Below, one piece after another: positions 19,797-28,711 of a DNA stretch of 64,000 bases (positions are counted from its first letter, which is position 1; the number at the start of each line of letters is the position of its first letter). Below the pieces are notes generated by a model that worked only from the letters and a program-made list of their open reading frames with translations, searched no databases and was not told where the DNA came from. The DNA is from Sporomusa sp. KB1 (GTDB lineage: Bacteria; Bacillota; Negativicutes; Sporomusales; Sporomusaceae), in the NCBI RefSeq assembly GCF_007830295.1, contig NZ_VLKC01000002.1, positions 338,785-402,784 of the forward strand, read 5' to 3'. The position numbers and the translations under genes are program-made.

Positions 19797-19917
19797 TAAT
19801 TTTGGAATACTCTGATTAAGTTATTTCTTTCACTATCAATATTTTCGTAAAAACAGTTTAAAAATCTACCAATTTATGCATACTATTACCAAAGGATTTA
19901 CCTTGGGAGGTAGCATT

Positions 19918-20142
19918 GTGAAGCATAATGTCATGGATATCCTCGACATAGTCGGCCAGCTTGCCGACCTTAAGGCTGTTGACTCCAAAAATACATTAGC
20001 CATTGCCGTATTGATAGATCTGCTCATTGATAAAGGACTCTTTAGCAGACATGAATTTGCTCAAAAAGCGCAAGAGTTGGAATCAGCCTCCTTGGCTGAA
20101 ATAATTATGAAACGCCGGTCCGAGCTACGAACACCCCGATAA
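19918..20142 (+). CDS. Small hypothetical protein, 74 aa
   Basis: GTG at 19918 is preceded by TTGGGAGG with ideal spacing; an upstream ATG at 19876 in the same frame has no ribosome site. The product (starting MKHNVMDILDIVGQ) is predicted all-helical, with a central LIDLLIDKGLFSRHEFAQKA segment (about 33-52) resembling short helical regions often found in small regulatory or structural proteins, and no cysteine or membrane segment. One of few plus-strand genes; divergent from the hydrogenase operon and convergent with hpf, with a shared terminator. Function unknown. Confidence 0.75.
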   Translation: MKHNVMDILDIVGQLADLKAVDSKNTLAIAVLIDLLIDKGLFSRHEFAQKAQELESASLAEIIMKRRSELRTPR

Positions 20143-20161
20143 CATAGAAATCAACACTATT

Positions 20162-20195
20162 AGAAATAGCTGGAAGATAACTTCCAGCTATTTCT
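20162..20195. terminator. Bidirectional terminator between 74-aa gene and hpf
   Basis: Perfect 15-bp stem (AGAAATAGCTGGAAG) with a 4-nt loop between two convergent genes. Followed by TTTG on the plus strand. Confidence 0.75.
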
Positions 20196-20201
20196 TTGTC
20201 G

Positions 20202-20750
20202 CTAAAATTCCGGTTCAATTAATCCATATCGACCGTCTCTGCGGCGGTACACCACATTAACTTCCTCGGTGTCAGCATTAGCGAAAACATAAAAATCATG
20301 ATTAATAAGATTCATCTGCATAACAGCCTCATCAACAACCATCGGCTTAATGGCAAACCGCTTGGTTTTTACAATGTCAAACTCATCTTCACTAGCAGTA
20401 GCCAAGGGAGCTGCCGGGATTAAATCTGTTTTAAAGCTCCCGCCTTTTAGCTTACGGGACAGTTTGGTCTTATATTTTTCAATTTGCTTTTCTAATTTCT
20501 CAATAACCAAGTCAATAGAGGTATACATATCAGGTGTCTCTTCTTCACCCCGAAGAAGAATTCCATTGATAGGCACGGTAACCTCAACAATATGACGGCC
20601 TTTGTTAACGGTGAGGATTGCAGTAATTTCACCCATGCTTGCACCATCAAAATACTTCGTGATTTTGCCAACACGCTTGGTGACATAGTCTTTCAGTGCT
20701 GGTGTAATATCAATGTTTTTTCCTCGTACTACAATTGCCATATTACCCAT
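20202..20750 (-). CDS. hpf: Long-form ribosome hibernation promoting factor
   Basis: 182 aa. The N-terminal domain (about 1-105) is the YfiA/HPF ribosome-binding fold and the C-terminal domain (about 125-182, with FAIKPMVVDEAVMQM and VYRRRDGRYGLIEPE) is the dimerisation part of the long form. It pairs 70S ribosomes into inactive 100S dimers in stationary phase or stress. Two in-frame ATGs (20750, 20741) are both plausible starts. In B. subtilis hpf (yvyD) lies between fliT and secA; here the same order is kept with inserted genes. Confidence 0.94.
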   Translation of the reverse strand: MGNMAIVVRGKNIDITPALKDYVTKRVGKITKYFDGASMGEITAILTVNKGRHIVEVTVPINGILLRGEEETPDMYTSIDLVIEKLEKQIEKYKTKLSRKLKGGSFKTDLIPAAPLATASEDEFDIVKTKRFAIKPMVVDEAVMQMNLINHDFYVFANADTEEVNVVYRRRDGRYGLIEPEF

Positions 20751-20849
20751 CCCCTTTCCTGGTTCCTATATTGTTAATATTCCCTATCAAATCAAAAATT
20801 CCTGTTTAAAAATTCAATTTATTTTCTTTTCCTATCTTTTTTTGACATA

Positions 20850-20884
20850 AAAAAATCAAAACCCGGCGATAATTCATCGCCGGG
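20850..20884 (-). terminator. Intrinsic terminator of the cold-shock gene
   Basis: Hairpin CCCGGCGAT / ATCGCCGGG (20862-20884) with a T-rich tail on the minus strand. Confidence 0.8.
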
Positions 20885-20905
20885 TATTTATATAGATGAT
20901 ATATC

Positions 20906-21106
20906 CTAGTTAGCCTTATATACGTTGCTGGCTTGTGGTCCACGAGCGCCTTCAACGATTTCAAATTCAACTTGTTGACCTTCGTTTAAAGTCTTAAAGC
21001 CTTCGTCTTGAATAGCCGAGAAATGTACGAACACATCGCCGCCATCTTCTCTCTCAATGAAACCGTAACCTTTTTCTGCGCTAAACCATTTAACTTTACC
21101 AATCAT
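20906..21106 (-). CDS. Cold-shock protein (CspA family)
   Basis: 66 aa, one cold-shock domain with RNP1 (KGYGFIE, about 13-19) and RNP2 (VFVHF, about 26-30). An OB-fold single-stranded RNA/DNA-binding chaperone that melts mRNA structure. AGGAGGAG precedes the ATG. It has its own strong promoter and terminator, so it is monocistronic. Several csp copies per genome are usual, so no specific symbol is given. Confidence 0.96.
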   Translation of the reverse strand: MIGKVKWFSAEKGYGFIEREDGGDVFVHFSAIQDEGFKTLNEGQQVEFEIVEGARGPQASNVYKAN

Positions 21107-21161
21107 GTGAAACTCCTCCTAAGATTGAACTACAGACTGCCTTTTAGCAGCCACAAGAAGA

Positions 21162-21190
21162 AGTATAGCATAAATTGTCATTACTGTCAA
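21162..21190 (-). promoter_or_regulatory. Predicted SigA promoter of the cold-shock gene
   Basis: TTGACA (21185-21190), 17-nt spacer, TATACT (21162-21167) on the minus strand, a near-consensus promoter; leader about 50 nt. Confidence 0.8.
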
Positions 21191-21191
21191 T

Positions 21192-21911
21192 TTATAAAAT
21201 CTTCGAAAGAAAAGCCTTGGTACGTTCTTCCTTGGCATGCAAGAATACGTCTTCTGGCAAACCTTCTTCAACAATCCGGCCTTCGTCCATGAAAATAACC
21301 CGGTCACCAACTTCGCGGGCAAAACCCATTTCATGAGTAACCACAGCCATCGTCATTCCCTCTTCAGCTAACGTCTTCATGACATCCAGTACCTCTTTAA
21401 TCATCTCCGGATCAAGCGCCGATGTTGGCTCATCAAAAAGCATAACCTTAGGTTTCATAGCCAGTGCCCGGGCAATCGCCACCCGCTGCTGCTGACCACC
21501 AGATAACTGCTCCGGATAGGCATCAGCTTTATCTGATAACCCTACCTTTTCCAACAAAGTAAGGGCCACCTGCTTGGCCTCCGCCTGTGACATTTTACGA
21601 ACCTTAACCGGGGCAAGTGAAATATTTTGCAGTACCGTCATATGGGGAAATAAATTAAACCGTTGGAAAACCATCCCCACTTCTTCCCGTACTTTATTAA
21701 TATTAGCATCACTCGTAAGAGGAATCCCATCCACAATGATTTCGCCTTCGGTAGGCTGTTCAAGATAATTAATACACCGAAGCAGCGTGCTCTTACCAGA
21801 GCCGCTTGGTCCAATAATAACAACAACCTCTTGTTCGGCAATATGGACACTAACATCTTTTAATACGTGTAATTTACCAAATTTTTTATGAACATTCTTA
21901 ATGCTTATCAT
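21192..21911 (-). CDS. Amino-acid ABC transporter ATP-binding protein (GlnQ type)
   Basis: 239 aa from the ATG at 21911, which has GGAGG 10 nt upstream and gives [17 protein letters not shown], the normal GlnQ start. Walker [10 protein letters not shown], signature [14 protein letters not shown], Walker [14 protein letters not shown]. Energises uptake of a polar amino acid, together with the permease (overlapping by 14 nt) and the lipoprotein upstream. Confidence 0.93.
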   Translation of the reverse strand: MISIKNVHKKFGKLHVLKDVSVHIAEQEVVVIIGPSGSGKSTLLRCINYLEQPTEGEIIVDGIPLTSDANINKVREEVGMVFQRFNLFPHMTVLQNISLAPVKVRKMSQAEAKQVALTLLEKVGLSDKADAYPEQLSGGQQQRVAIARALAMKPKVMLFDEPTSALDPEMIKEVLDVMKTLAEEGMTMAVVTHEMGFAREVGDRVIFMDEGRIVEEGLPEDVFLHAKEERTKAFLSKIL

Positions 21912-22614
21912 CAGTCTTATACCTCCGCTCAAGATAATCCACAAAGCGGGATATTGTCAACGTCATCACAAGGTAAATAAAGGCCACAGTGGTCCAAATC
22001 TCAAACGAGCCATAGGTACGGGCAATAACCAGCTGTCCGCGCCGTGTAAGCTCCTCAAAACCAATTACCGACACCAATGATGAATCTTTCAGCATGGCAA
22101 TAAATTCATTGCCTAATGGCGGAATAATGCGTTTAAATGCTTGGGGTAAAATTATGTACCGCATAGTCTGTGCCCAAGTCATACCCAGAGAGCGGCCAGC
22201 CTCCATCTGTCCTTTGTCAATGGACTGAATGCCCCCGCGGAAAATCTCGGCCACATAAGCACCGCTGTTGATACTACAAGCAGTAATTGCAGCAATAAAC
22301 GGGTCAATCCGCTGCCCAACAATAAGCGGCAACGCAAAATAAATGAGGAAAATCTGCACCAAAAGCGGTGTACCCCGGATAAAGTCCACATATATGGCCG
22401 CCAACATCTTAACCGGCCATAGCGTTGACAGTCGCGCTATGCCTACAAACATCCCTATTAAAAGACCAAAACCAACACTAAGCACCGTAATTTGCACCGT
22501 AACGCCGGCACCCAGAAGGAGCAGCGGAAACGACTGCAAGATTAACTCAAAATCAAAATTCAAATTTCTCACCCTTGCTAAAATTATATAAGGCGGAATA
22601 AAATCACATGTCAA
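21898..22614 (-). CDS. Amino-acid ABC transporter permease (GlnP/HisM type)
   Basis: 238 aa in the longest frame; the true start may be a GTG or TTG about 15 codons inside, since no clear ribosome site precedes the first codon. About five membrane helices and the EAA-loop [22 protein letters not shown] typical of polar amino-acid permeases. Lies between the binding-protein gene and the ATPase gene, so the three form an importer. Substrate cannot be fixed from sequence; glutamine, glutamate, arginine or cystine are family options. Confidence 0.92.
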   Translation of the reverse strand: MTCDFIPPYIILARVRNLNFDFELILQSFPLLLLGAGVTVQITVLSVGFGLLIGMFVGIARLSTLWPVKMLAAIYVDFIRGTPLLVQIFLIYFALPLIVGQRIDPFIAAITACSINSGAYVAEIFRGGIQSIDKGQMEAGRSLGMTWAQTMRYIILPQAFKRIIPPLGNEFIAMLKDSSLVSVIGFEELTRRGQLVIARTYGSFEIWTTVAFIYLVMTLTISRFVDYLERRYKTDDKH

Positions 22615-22653
22615 TTATATGCGGACAACCAATAGGTGTCAATAAATATAGAA

Positions 22654-22681
22654 GAAAAAAAAGCGGCGCGATTTCCGCGCC
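22654..22681 (-). terminator. Partial terminator inside the ABC importer operon
   Basis: GGCGCG / CGCGCC stem (22665-22681) and a run of U on the minus strand, between the binding-protein gene and the permease gene. Such intra-operon terminators raise the level of binding protein over the membrane subunits. Confidence 0.65.
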
Positions 22682-22695
22682 ATTGCTGTCAACTC

Positions 22696-23481
22696 TTACT
22701 GGGGAGGCTTCTTGCCAAACCACTTGACATAAATTTTTTCATACTCGCCATTTTTCTTAAGCTCGTCCATGGCTTTGTTGATTTTATCAGTCAACTCGGT
22801 GTTTTTCTTGGCAACAGCAATTCCATACTCCTCAGAGTTAAGCGGTTCGCCTACAATCTTGGCATCTTTACCGCCAGCCTGAGCAATATAATATTCGTTA
22901 ACCGGCAAATCATTAACAACGGCATCAACACCGCCGCTGTTAAGCTCAATAAACGCCTCCGGCGCATTGTTAAATTCCCGGACTGTTACGTCTTTAATCT
23001 TTTTAGCTTCACTGGCGCCGGTAGTCCCGATTTGTACAGCAATCCGTTTGCCTTCAAGATCTTTAAAAGACTTTAATGTGTTGTTATCGGCTTTGACAAC
23101 CATCGACAAACCAGACTTATAATACGGCTTGGAAAAGTTAACCTTTTTCGCCCGTTCGTCGGTAATGGTCATACCTGAGATCGCGGCATCAATATTGCCG
23201 GCTTCCAGCGCCGGAATCAGACCATCAAAGCCCATGCTCTGCACTTGAACTTCCATACCCATCTGCTTGCCGACAGCCTTGATCAGATCCATATCAAAGC
23301 CAATATAGTCTTTGGTCTTCTCATCCTGGAATTCGAACGGTGCAAACGTAGTTTCAGAACCAACCTTAAGTACCTTACCCTGATCAGCGGTTTTTGCTGA
23401 CTGTTGACCGCCACAACCTGTCATCCCAAATACCACTATAAACATAGCAGCCATCGATAACGCAATCAGTTTTTTAGACAC
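22696..23481 (-). CDS. Amino-acid ABC transporter substrate-binding lipoprotein
   Basis: 261 aa. Signal peptide with lipobox MTGC (Cys about residue 22), then a type-2 periplasmic-binding fold with the family-3 signature GFDMDLIKAVGKQMG. Lipid-anchored, it captures an amino acid and hands it to the permease. It has its own strong promoter and a partial terminator after it. The product resembles GlnH/ArgT-type proteins; the ligand is not identified. Confidence 0.93.
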   Translation of the reverse strand: MSKKLIALSMAAMFIVVFGMTGCGGQQSAKTADQGKVLKVGSETTFAPFEFQDEKTKDYIGFDMDLIKAVGKQMGMEVQVQSMGFDGLIPALEAGNIDAAISGMTITDERAKKVNFSKPYYKSGLSMVVKADNNTLKSFKDLEGKRIAVQIGTTGASEAKKIKDVTVREFNNAPEAFIELNSGGVDAVVNDLPVNEYYIAQAGGKDAKIVGEPLNSEEYGIAVAKKNTELTDKINKAMDELKKNGEYEKIYVKWFGKKPPQ

Positions 23482-23523
23482 CCATATACCCCTCCCCTAA
23501 TTGTACAAAGTTCTCCGTAAATA

Positions 23524-23552
23524 ATTATACGGGTATGTGCTAAATTAGACAA
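23524..23552 (-). promoter_or_regulatory. Predicted SigA promoter of the amino-acid importer
   Basis: TTGTCT (23547-23552), 17-nt spacer, TATAAT (23524-23529) on the minus strand. Just upstream, at 23557-23571, is the repeat GTATAC-CAT-GTATAC, a likely operator, placed where an activator would bind. Confidence 0.75.
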
Positions 23553-23634
23553 GTGGGTATACCATGTATACATGAATAAGGCTACATAATGTACCCAAGG
23601 AAAGTACACCTATTTTATGGAGGATAAGCAGAAA

Positions 23635-23655
23635 CCCGAGATATAATATCCCGGG
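23635..23655 (-). terminator. Hairpin after the zinc-ribbon gene
   Basis: CCCGaGATAT / ATATCcCGGG stem with one mismatch and a short T-run on the minus strand; a weak terminator. Confidence 0.4.
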
Positions 23656-23682
23656 CAGGTTTGTCACATTTTATTGTATATA

Positions 23683-23979
23683 CTATTGCTCTTTCTTGGC
23701 AATAAAGCAGTCACGGCAATAAATAGGACGATCATTGCGAGGCTTAAATGGGACTTGAGTAACTACACCACACTCGGCACATATTGCCTCATGCATTTCC
23801 CTGGGGGCTGTCTGAGCTTCACCGCCATCACGACTGCGTCTCCTATTACCCCGACATTCACGACAACGAGCAGGTTCATTTTCAAAACCTTTTTCCGCAT
23901 AAAACTCCTGTTCCCCTGCTGTAAAAATAAAGTCTTTTTCACAGTCCTTGCACTTAAGAGTTTTGTCCTGAAAAGCCAT
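23683..23979 (-). CDS. Zinc-ribbon protein (CxxC-x17-CxxC type)
   Basis: 98 aa with two zinc ribbons: CKDC...CREC in the first half (about residues 10-40) and CAEC...CRDC in the second (about 67-91). Each has two CxxC pairs split by about 17-25 residues. Small proteins with this motif are common in diderm Firmicutes and Chloroflexi and are uncharacterised; binding of nucleic acid or protein is likely. ATG start follows AAGGTGAGGGG. It is encoded directly downstream of the structured RNA region at 24007-24250. Confidence 0.8.
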   Translation of the reverse strand: MAFQDKTLKCKDCEKDFIFTAGEQEFYAEKGFENEPARCRECRGNRRRSRDGGEAQTAPREMHEAICAECGVVTQVPFKPRNDRPIYCRDCFIAKKEQ

Positions 23980-24006
23980 TAACGAAATCCCCTCACCTTA
24001 AGAAAT

Positions 24007-24250
24007 TAAAAACCACTGCTTAGCCGACCTGGTCTTTGACCCCACACTCGCCTGCTGGAAGGGTCGCTACTAAGAATTCAATCTCCTCACTACTGCTTCT
24101 CTCGATCAATATATGTATTCATTTTCAAGACCGGCAGGACTTACCTCTAAGCCGCACCATGCTCAAAGCCACTTTGGGCTTCTTACGTGGGTCGTTTCGC
24201 CTGCGACTGGCATCGACTTTCAACCACAGACCTAAGCAAATTGGTTCTTA
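24007..24250 (-). ncRNA. Candidate structured non-coding RNA (about 244 nt), class unresolved
   Basis: A near-perfect SigA promoter (24257-24285) reads into 244 nt with no plausible ORF. The predicted 5' and 3' ends pair in a closing stem (AAGAACCA..TGCTTAG with CTAAGCA.TGGTTTTT), followed by a U-rich tail. Internal hairpins include AAGCC/GGCTT and GTCG/CGAC, and a longer CCTGCCGG/CCAGCAGG pairing. This is how a free-standing regulatory RNA looks. Candidates are 6S RNA and the raiA RNA class that occurs near hpf/raiA in Firmicutes; I cannot match either by eye. It lacks RNase P, tmRNA, SRP and T-box signatures. Confidence 0.55.
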
Positions 24251-24256
24251 TATTAA

Positions 24257-24285
24257 ATTATAGGATTGCCTAGCGAAAAAAGCAA
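24257..24285 (-). promoter_or_regulatory. Predicted SigA promoter of the structured RNA
   Basis: TTGCTT (24280-24285), 17-nt spacer, TATAAT (24257-24262) on the minus strand. The expected start is about 24248-24250, exactly where the closing stem begins. Confidence 0.75.
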
Positions 24286-24353
24286 GCACATATTGTTCAG
24301 ATAGTTGCGAAATTGGTTAAATATTCTATTTCTTTCCACGTAACTGCTCTCGT

Positions 24354-24836
24354 CTATAAGACAATTCTTTCATCAAACCTTCCTTTAAAATCTAGCGTAC
24401 TGCATTTTATGTGCTCTTCACCCCGCGCCCATGAACCAAACAAATACACTTTAACAGAGGTATATGGATTATTGATTTCCACCATATCCCCACCAAAGCT
24501 GTCAATTACTTTTGTAGGTGAATACAAAGCAATATGTTCTCCTGAGTAGGATGCTGTCACATCAGTACCCGCGTTTTTAAGCTGCAAATTAATATCATCA
24601 AGTAACTGCTGCGGCGAATGATTGCCTGGTGACAAAGAAATTGAATAGCCCACTCCGTCCAGTTTAAAGGTCATTGTCTGATTTTCACCGGGAGTAACTA
24701 CCAAACCACTATCATGCAGTATAGTATCGCCAACCATGACCCCAGGGCCGGGAACGAGGTTCTGCTCCTCAATGGTAGGCGGAAACTGAACAAAGATCAC
24801 TAAACGTATAGTGAGAAGTTTCTTGCTTGGTACCAT
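24354..24836 (-). pseudogene. Chimeric ORF: flagellin/hook-like segment fused to a nucleotidyltransferase fragment
   Basis: 160 codons. Residues about 45-125 look like a flagellar axial-protein insert (FKLDGVGYSISL, then LLDDINLQLKNAGTDVTASY), while residues about 127-140 read VKVYLFGSWARGEE, the start of a MNT-type nucleotidyltransferase (GSxARGxx), cut off after 25 residues without its catalytic Asp pair. The two parts do not belong together in known proteins. It starts directly after the dehydrogenase stop codon (TAG ATG). Most likely the scar of a deletion or recombination that joined remains of two genes; it may still be translated. Confidence 0.5.
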
Positions 24837-26144
24837 CTAAAGCCTTTCAATATTAGCGCGTGCTGTAACCTCTTTAAACGCGTTTTTAGTATCAAAAACC
24901 ATCTTGGCATGCCGCGCAATCCATTCATAATCAAAGCCACTATGCATTGTCGTCAAAATAACCAAATCGGCCTTATTTAAGGTTTGTTCTGTTAGCTCAA
25001 GCGAAGTATATTCCTTACCTTTATATGTAAATTTTGACACAAACGGATCGTGATACACCAAATCAGCACCCTGGCTCTCCAAACAAGTAATAACATCCAA
25101 AGCCGGCGAGGTTCGCACATCATCAATATCCTGCTTATAGGTGACACCCAACAATAAAATTTTGGCCCCTTGCATAGCCTTACCAAACCGGTTTAATATC
25201 TTCATGCTGCGTTCCAGTACAAACTCGGGCATATAGTTATTAATCTCACCAGCGGTCTCAATTAGCCTAGTATGATAATTATATTCCCGGGCCTTCCAGG
25301 TCAAATAGAAGGGGTCAATGGGAATACAGTGACCGCCAACCCCCGGACCAGGATAAAAAGCCATAAAGCCATAAGGCTTAGTCTTGGCGGCATCAATAAC
25401 TTCCCACACATCAATTTTCATTTTATCGCAGAGAATCGCCATTTCATTGGCCAAACCTATATTAATATTCCGAAAGATATTCTCAAAAATTTTTTCCATT
25501 TCTGCTACTGCAGGACTGGACACGCGATAAACATTACCCTCAAGAATATTCTCATACATGGCTGCAGCGACTTCCGTGCAATCAGGCGTAATCCCACCCA
25601 CCACCTTGGGCGTATTCTTAGTATTATAAAATTTATTTCCCGGATCAACACGCTCGGGTGAGAAAGCCAGGTAAAAGTCTTGCCCGACTTTCAAGCCAGT
25701 TTCTTCTAGAATAGGTTTAACCACCTCTTCGGTTGTCCCAGGATAGGTTGTACTTTCTAAAATAACGAGCATTCCCGGATGCAAATACTTGGCAATTTCC
25801 TTGGATGAATTCACTACATAAGAAACGTCGGGCTGTTGGTACTGATCTAATGGTGTCGGCACACAAATAGCCACACAATCTACATCCTTAATAAGAGAAT
25901 AGTTTACTGTCGCCTTTAGCTTTCCACTATTAACCACATCTTTTAAGTCTTCAGGTACAATATCGCCGATATAGTTTTCACCGGCATTAACCATGGCTAC
26001 TTTTTGTGTCTGAATGTCAAATCCAATTGTCTTATACCCAGCTTTGGCTTTTTCCACCGCCAGTGGCAATCCCACATAACCGAGACCGACAACCCCCAAT
26101 ACTGCCTGGCGACTTTTTATTTTATCCAAAAGCACTTGCTTCAT
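24837..26144 (-). CDS. Nucleotide-sugar dehydrogenase (UDP-GlcNAc/ManNAc 6-dehydrogenase type)
   Basis: 435 aa. N-terminal NAD-binding GLGYVGLPLA (about 20-29), central and C-terminal UDP-sugar domains, and the active-site cysteine in PGPGVGGHCIPIDPFYL (about 264-280). The GGHCIPIDP form groups with WecC/WbpA/TviB enzymes acting on UDP-HexNAc rather than with the UDP-glucose enzymes (GGSCFPKD), which this window also has at 61697. It oxidises the C6 alcohol to a uronic acid. Probably part of the glycan block with the two glycosyltransferases. Confidence 0.9.
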   Translation of the reverse strand: MKQVLLDKIKSRQAVLGVVGLGYVGLPLAVEKAKAGYKTIGFDIQTQKVAMVNAGENYIGDIVPEDLKDVVNSGKLKATVNYSLIKDVDCVAICVPTPLDQYQQPDVSYVVNSSKEIAKYLHPGMLVILESTTYPGTTEEVVKPILEETGLKVGQDFYLAFSPERVDPGNKFYNTKNTPKVVGGITPDCTEVAAAMYENILEGNVYRVSSPAVAEMEKIFENIFRNINIGLANEMAILCDKMKIDVWEVIDAAKTKPYGFMAFYPGPGVGGHCIPIDPFYLTWKAREYNYHTRLIETAGEINNYMPEFVLERSMKILNRFGKAMQGAKILLLGVTYKQDIDDVRTSPALDVITCLESQGADLVYHDPFVSKFTYKGKEYTSLELTEQTLNKADLVILTTMHSGFDYEWIARHAKMVFDTKNAFKEVTARANIERL

Positions 26145-26159
26145 ATCGTCACACTTCTT

Positions 26160-26315
26160 TCACTTGATCTTGCTGCCTCTCATAATCCTGTCCGCAACCG
26201 GCACAATGGACTTGACTAGTAACGAGACATAAACATTGTCATCAGCTTGTCCACTATTCTCCAGGCCAAACAGCTCATCACAACCCTCTGCCATGCGGAT
26301 ACAAACGGGAATCAT
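26160..26315 (-). CDS. Small ORF or gene remnant, 51 codons
   Basis: An open frame beginning MIPVCIRMAEGCDELFG and ending with a basic tail (RIMRGSKIK), without a clear Shine-Dalgarno site. The frame stays open 14 codons above the ATG. It fills the 218-nt gap between the large glycosyltransferase and the dehydrogenase. I do not recognise it; it may be the 3' end of a lost gene. Confidence 0.25.
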   Translation of the reverse strand: MIPVCIRMAEGCDELFGLENSGQADDNVYVSLLVKSIVPVADRIMRGSKIK

Positions 26316-26362
26316 GTTAAAAGCCGAATTACTTATACCTCTTTCAACTTTAAATTGCTATT

Positions 26363-28654
26363 TCAAAGTTTATTTATTAGTTCTTTCAAATCATTAACAC
26401 ACCTACTATTGAAAATACATTTCTCTTGCAAAATAGATAACTCTTCTTTAATAAGCTCATCTTTACCCCAAATATCACTAAGTTTTGCTAATTTATATTG
26501 CTTCATATTCACCTTTTTTCTGATGACTAATAATTTTTCTGATAAACCAAATTCTTTATCAATTAATAATTGCCTTTCTTTATTTATTAAATATTTACAC
26601 AACAGTTTCTTTTCTTTATCATGCAATTCATTATTGGAAAATATATATGATATTGCATTAAATATACTTATTACAGTATCTTGATTCTTATCAATAAGTT
26701 GTTTATCAAATGGATAATTCATGAAAAATGCTACAGGAATTATTTGCACCAACTCTAAACCATTTGCTTTTAATATATTATCAACATAATTTTTATCTCT
26801 AAAAATAACATGTGGCGATTCGCTTTTAGTATTCAAAACACTTATTGGGTCAAGCAAAATACAAGTACCATCATCTTTTAATGATTTAGATATATTAGCA
26901 ATAGTAGCCTTATAATTCTCCTCATTTGTTATATGTAATAAAACATCTGCTGCAAATATTAAATCATACTGTTCATTATAATAATCTGCTTGCGATATAT
27001 CACCATTAATAAATTTAAATTTTCTATATTTCCCGCTCAATTCGTTAATTGATTTTTCTGCTATATCTATGGCTTTATAAGATATTACCTTGAGATCGTA
27101 GAAATATTTTGTAAAGATGCCTATTCCAGGACCCAATTCTAACACCTTTAAATTCCTACAATTCTTAAAAGTATTCTTAATAACATAATCAAGAATATCT
27201 AGACGATTTTTATATAAGTATTCATTATATAATCTTCCCAATCCAATATATCCTACTCCTTCGATGTCAAATTTACTATTCAATCTATGATTCCAATAAT
27301 CTTTATAATCAAAGTGTTGCGTACTTTTTTTATCGTCGCCTACTTCCACTTCTTTTATATTTTTTTTAATTTGTAACAGTTGCTTTTCTAATGAATAGTT
27401 TTCTTTAATGAAGTTTCTATATTCTTTTGAATCATACTCGCCTTCAATAACATTTTTTACAGCCTCATCTATGGTATTCCAAATATACTTATGGGGATAT
27501 ATTGTCTTAGCACCAACAAAATTATGAATGATAGGCTTTATACCTTTTGTCATCGCTTGCATAACACTAATATTCTGCGACTCTAAAACACTAGTGCATA
27601 ATATATAATCTTTATCTTCAAGCCATTTATCTAAATTATCCTGCCATCCTTGGTATAGGATGCTACTCTCTAACTTAAACTCTTTAATCATCTGCTTAAA
27701 ATACAATACATATCTAGCATCCTGAAAAGTCCCTGCTATATATAGTTTAAACCGTGGATCTTGATTATGTATTGCTCTGAAAGCATGCAACAAAAGCATT
27801 GGACCTTTCTTATAGTTAATGAATCCAACATATGCAATATTAAAACCTTTCGTTCTATTTCTAAAATTATATTTACTTAAATCCATACCATTAGGAATTA
27901 CAACTGTTTGATCTTTACGTATAGATTTTGTGTTTTCCAAAACAAATTTCCTAATATGTTCTGCAACAAAAATTACCTTGTCCACGTTTTCCCATAAAAC
28001 ATTCTTAGTGTAATCAGTAAAAGCCTCATAGCTATGAAGACGACAAATAAGCGTCTTTTCTTTTGCTAATTTTAACTTGCTACCATAGCTAACTAATTCA
28101 TCACACCATTCAAACCAACAGATATCAGCCCATTCCATCCCCTCGTTAATTTGTTTATAATCATTGACTTTCACAAACCGCGTCTCATACTCTTTGGACA
28201 TTTCTAAAACAATGTCATCTACAAAGCTGTTTATTGTGCTTTTAATAAAAAATATTAATCGTGGCTTAACTATCACTTTCCCTTTTAATACATTTAGGCT
28301 GTCATCGATTTTCCCGGAAAATTCAGGTTCATTACACCATTTTTTTGCTTGCATATAATAGTTATATGCAACAGAATAATTTTCTAATTTTTCATTTACC
28401 GATCCCATAGCAAACAATAGGTCAAAATTATTACTGTCCTTTTCAAGTCCTTTAGCTAAAAATAACAACGCGTTTTCTGACTGGTTTTCCTGAATTGCAA
28501 TAGACGCTTTAAGCGCATATATATCTATATCCTCCGGAGCAATAGCCTCATATTGCCCTATTAGCTCTAAAGCCGCTTTGTTTCTTCCTTGCGCAATAAT
28601 GGCTTTAACATTATCTTTGATTTGCTTTTTAATATTTTCCATTCTACCTTCCAT
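26363..28654 (-). CDS. TPR + GT4 glycosyltransferase + SAM methyltransferase fusion
   Basis: 763 aa. Residues about 10-130 form TPR-like helices; about 135-440 a GT-B glycosyltransferase of the GT4 kind (NIAYVGFINYKKGPMLLLHAF, later ESQNISVMQAM); about 455-640 a class I methyltransferase with LKVLELGPGIGIFTKYF (SAM site) and DLIFAADVLLHI. One protein could add a sugar and methylate a sugar or its carrier. Strongly AT-rich codon use sets it apart from neighbours and suggests transfer. Its place beside flagellin suggests flagellin glycosylation; capsule work is the alternative. Confidence 0.82.
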   Translation of the reverse strand: MEGRMENIKKQIKDNVKAIIAQGRNKAALELIGQYEAIAPEDIDIYALKASIAIQENQSENALLFLAKGLEKDSNNFDLLFAMGSVNEKLENYSVAYNYYMQAKKWCNEPEFSGKIDDSLNVLKGKVIVKPRLIFFIKSTINSFVDDIVLEMSKEYETRFVKVNDYKQINEGMEWADICWFEWCDELVSYGSKLKLAKEKTLICRLHSYEAFTDYTKNVLWENVDKVIFVAEHIRKFVLENTKSIRKDQTVVIPNGMDLSKYNFRNRTKGFNIAYVGFINYKKGPMLLLHAFRAIHNQDPRFKLYIAGTFQDARYVLYFKQMIKEFKLESSILYQGWQDNLDKWLEDKDYILCTSVLESQNISVMQAMTKGIKPIIHNFVGAKTIYPHKYIWNTIDEAVKNVIEGEYDSKEYRNFIKENYSLEKQLLQIKKNIKEVEVGDDKKSTQHFDYKDYWNHRLNSKFDIEGVGYIGLGRLYNEYLYKNRLDILDYVIKNTFKNCRNLKVLELGPGIGIFTKYFYDLKVISYKAIDIAEKSINELSGKYRKFKFINGDISQADYYNEQYDLIFAADVLLHITNEENYKATIANISKSLKDDGTCILLDPISVLNTKSESPHVIFRDKNYVDNILKANGLELVQIIPVAFFMNYPFDKQLIDKNQDTVISIFNAISYIFSNNELHDKEKKLLCKYLINKERQLLIDKEFGLSEKLLVIRKKVNMKQYKLAKLSDIWGKDELIKEELSILQEKCIFNSRCVNDLKELINKL

Positions 28655-28711
28655 TTCCTTAAATCAAGACTTTATTTCTCTTCAATAAATTTCATAATTA
28701 TAGTAACGCTA

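Noticed and set aside
24000..24290. tmRNA, RNase P RNA, SRP RNA or T-box at this intergenic region
   Set aside because: None of the core signatures of these RNAs (tag region, conserved P4 blocks, GGAAGCAGC, T-box core) is visible. The 6S and raiA options remain open.
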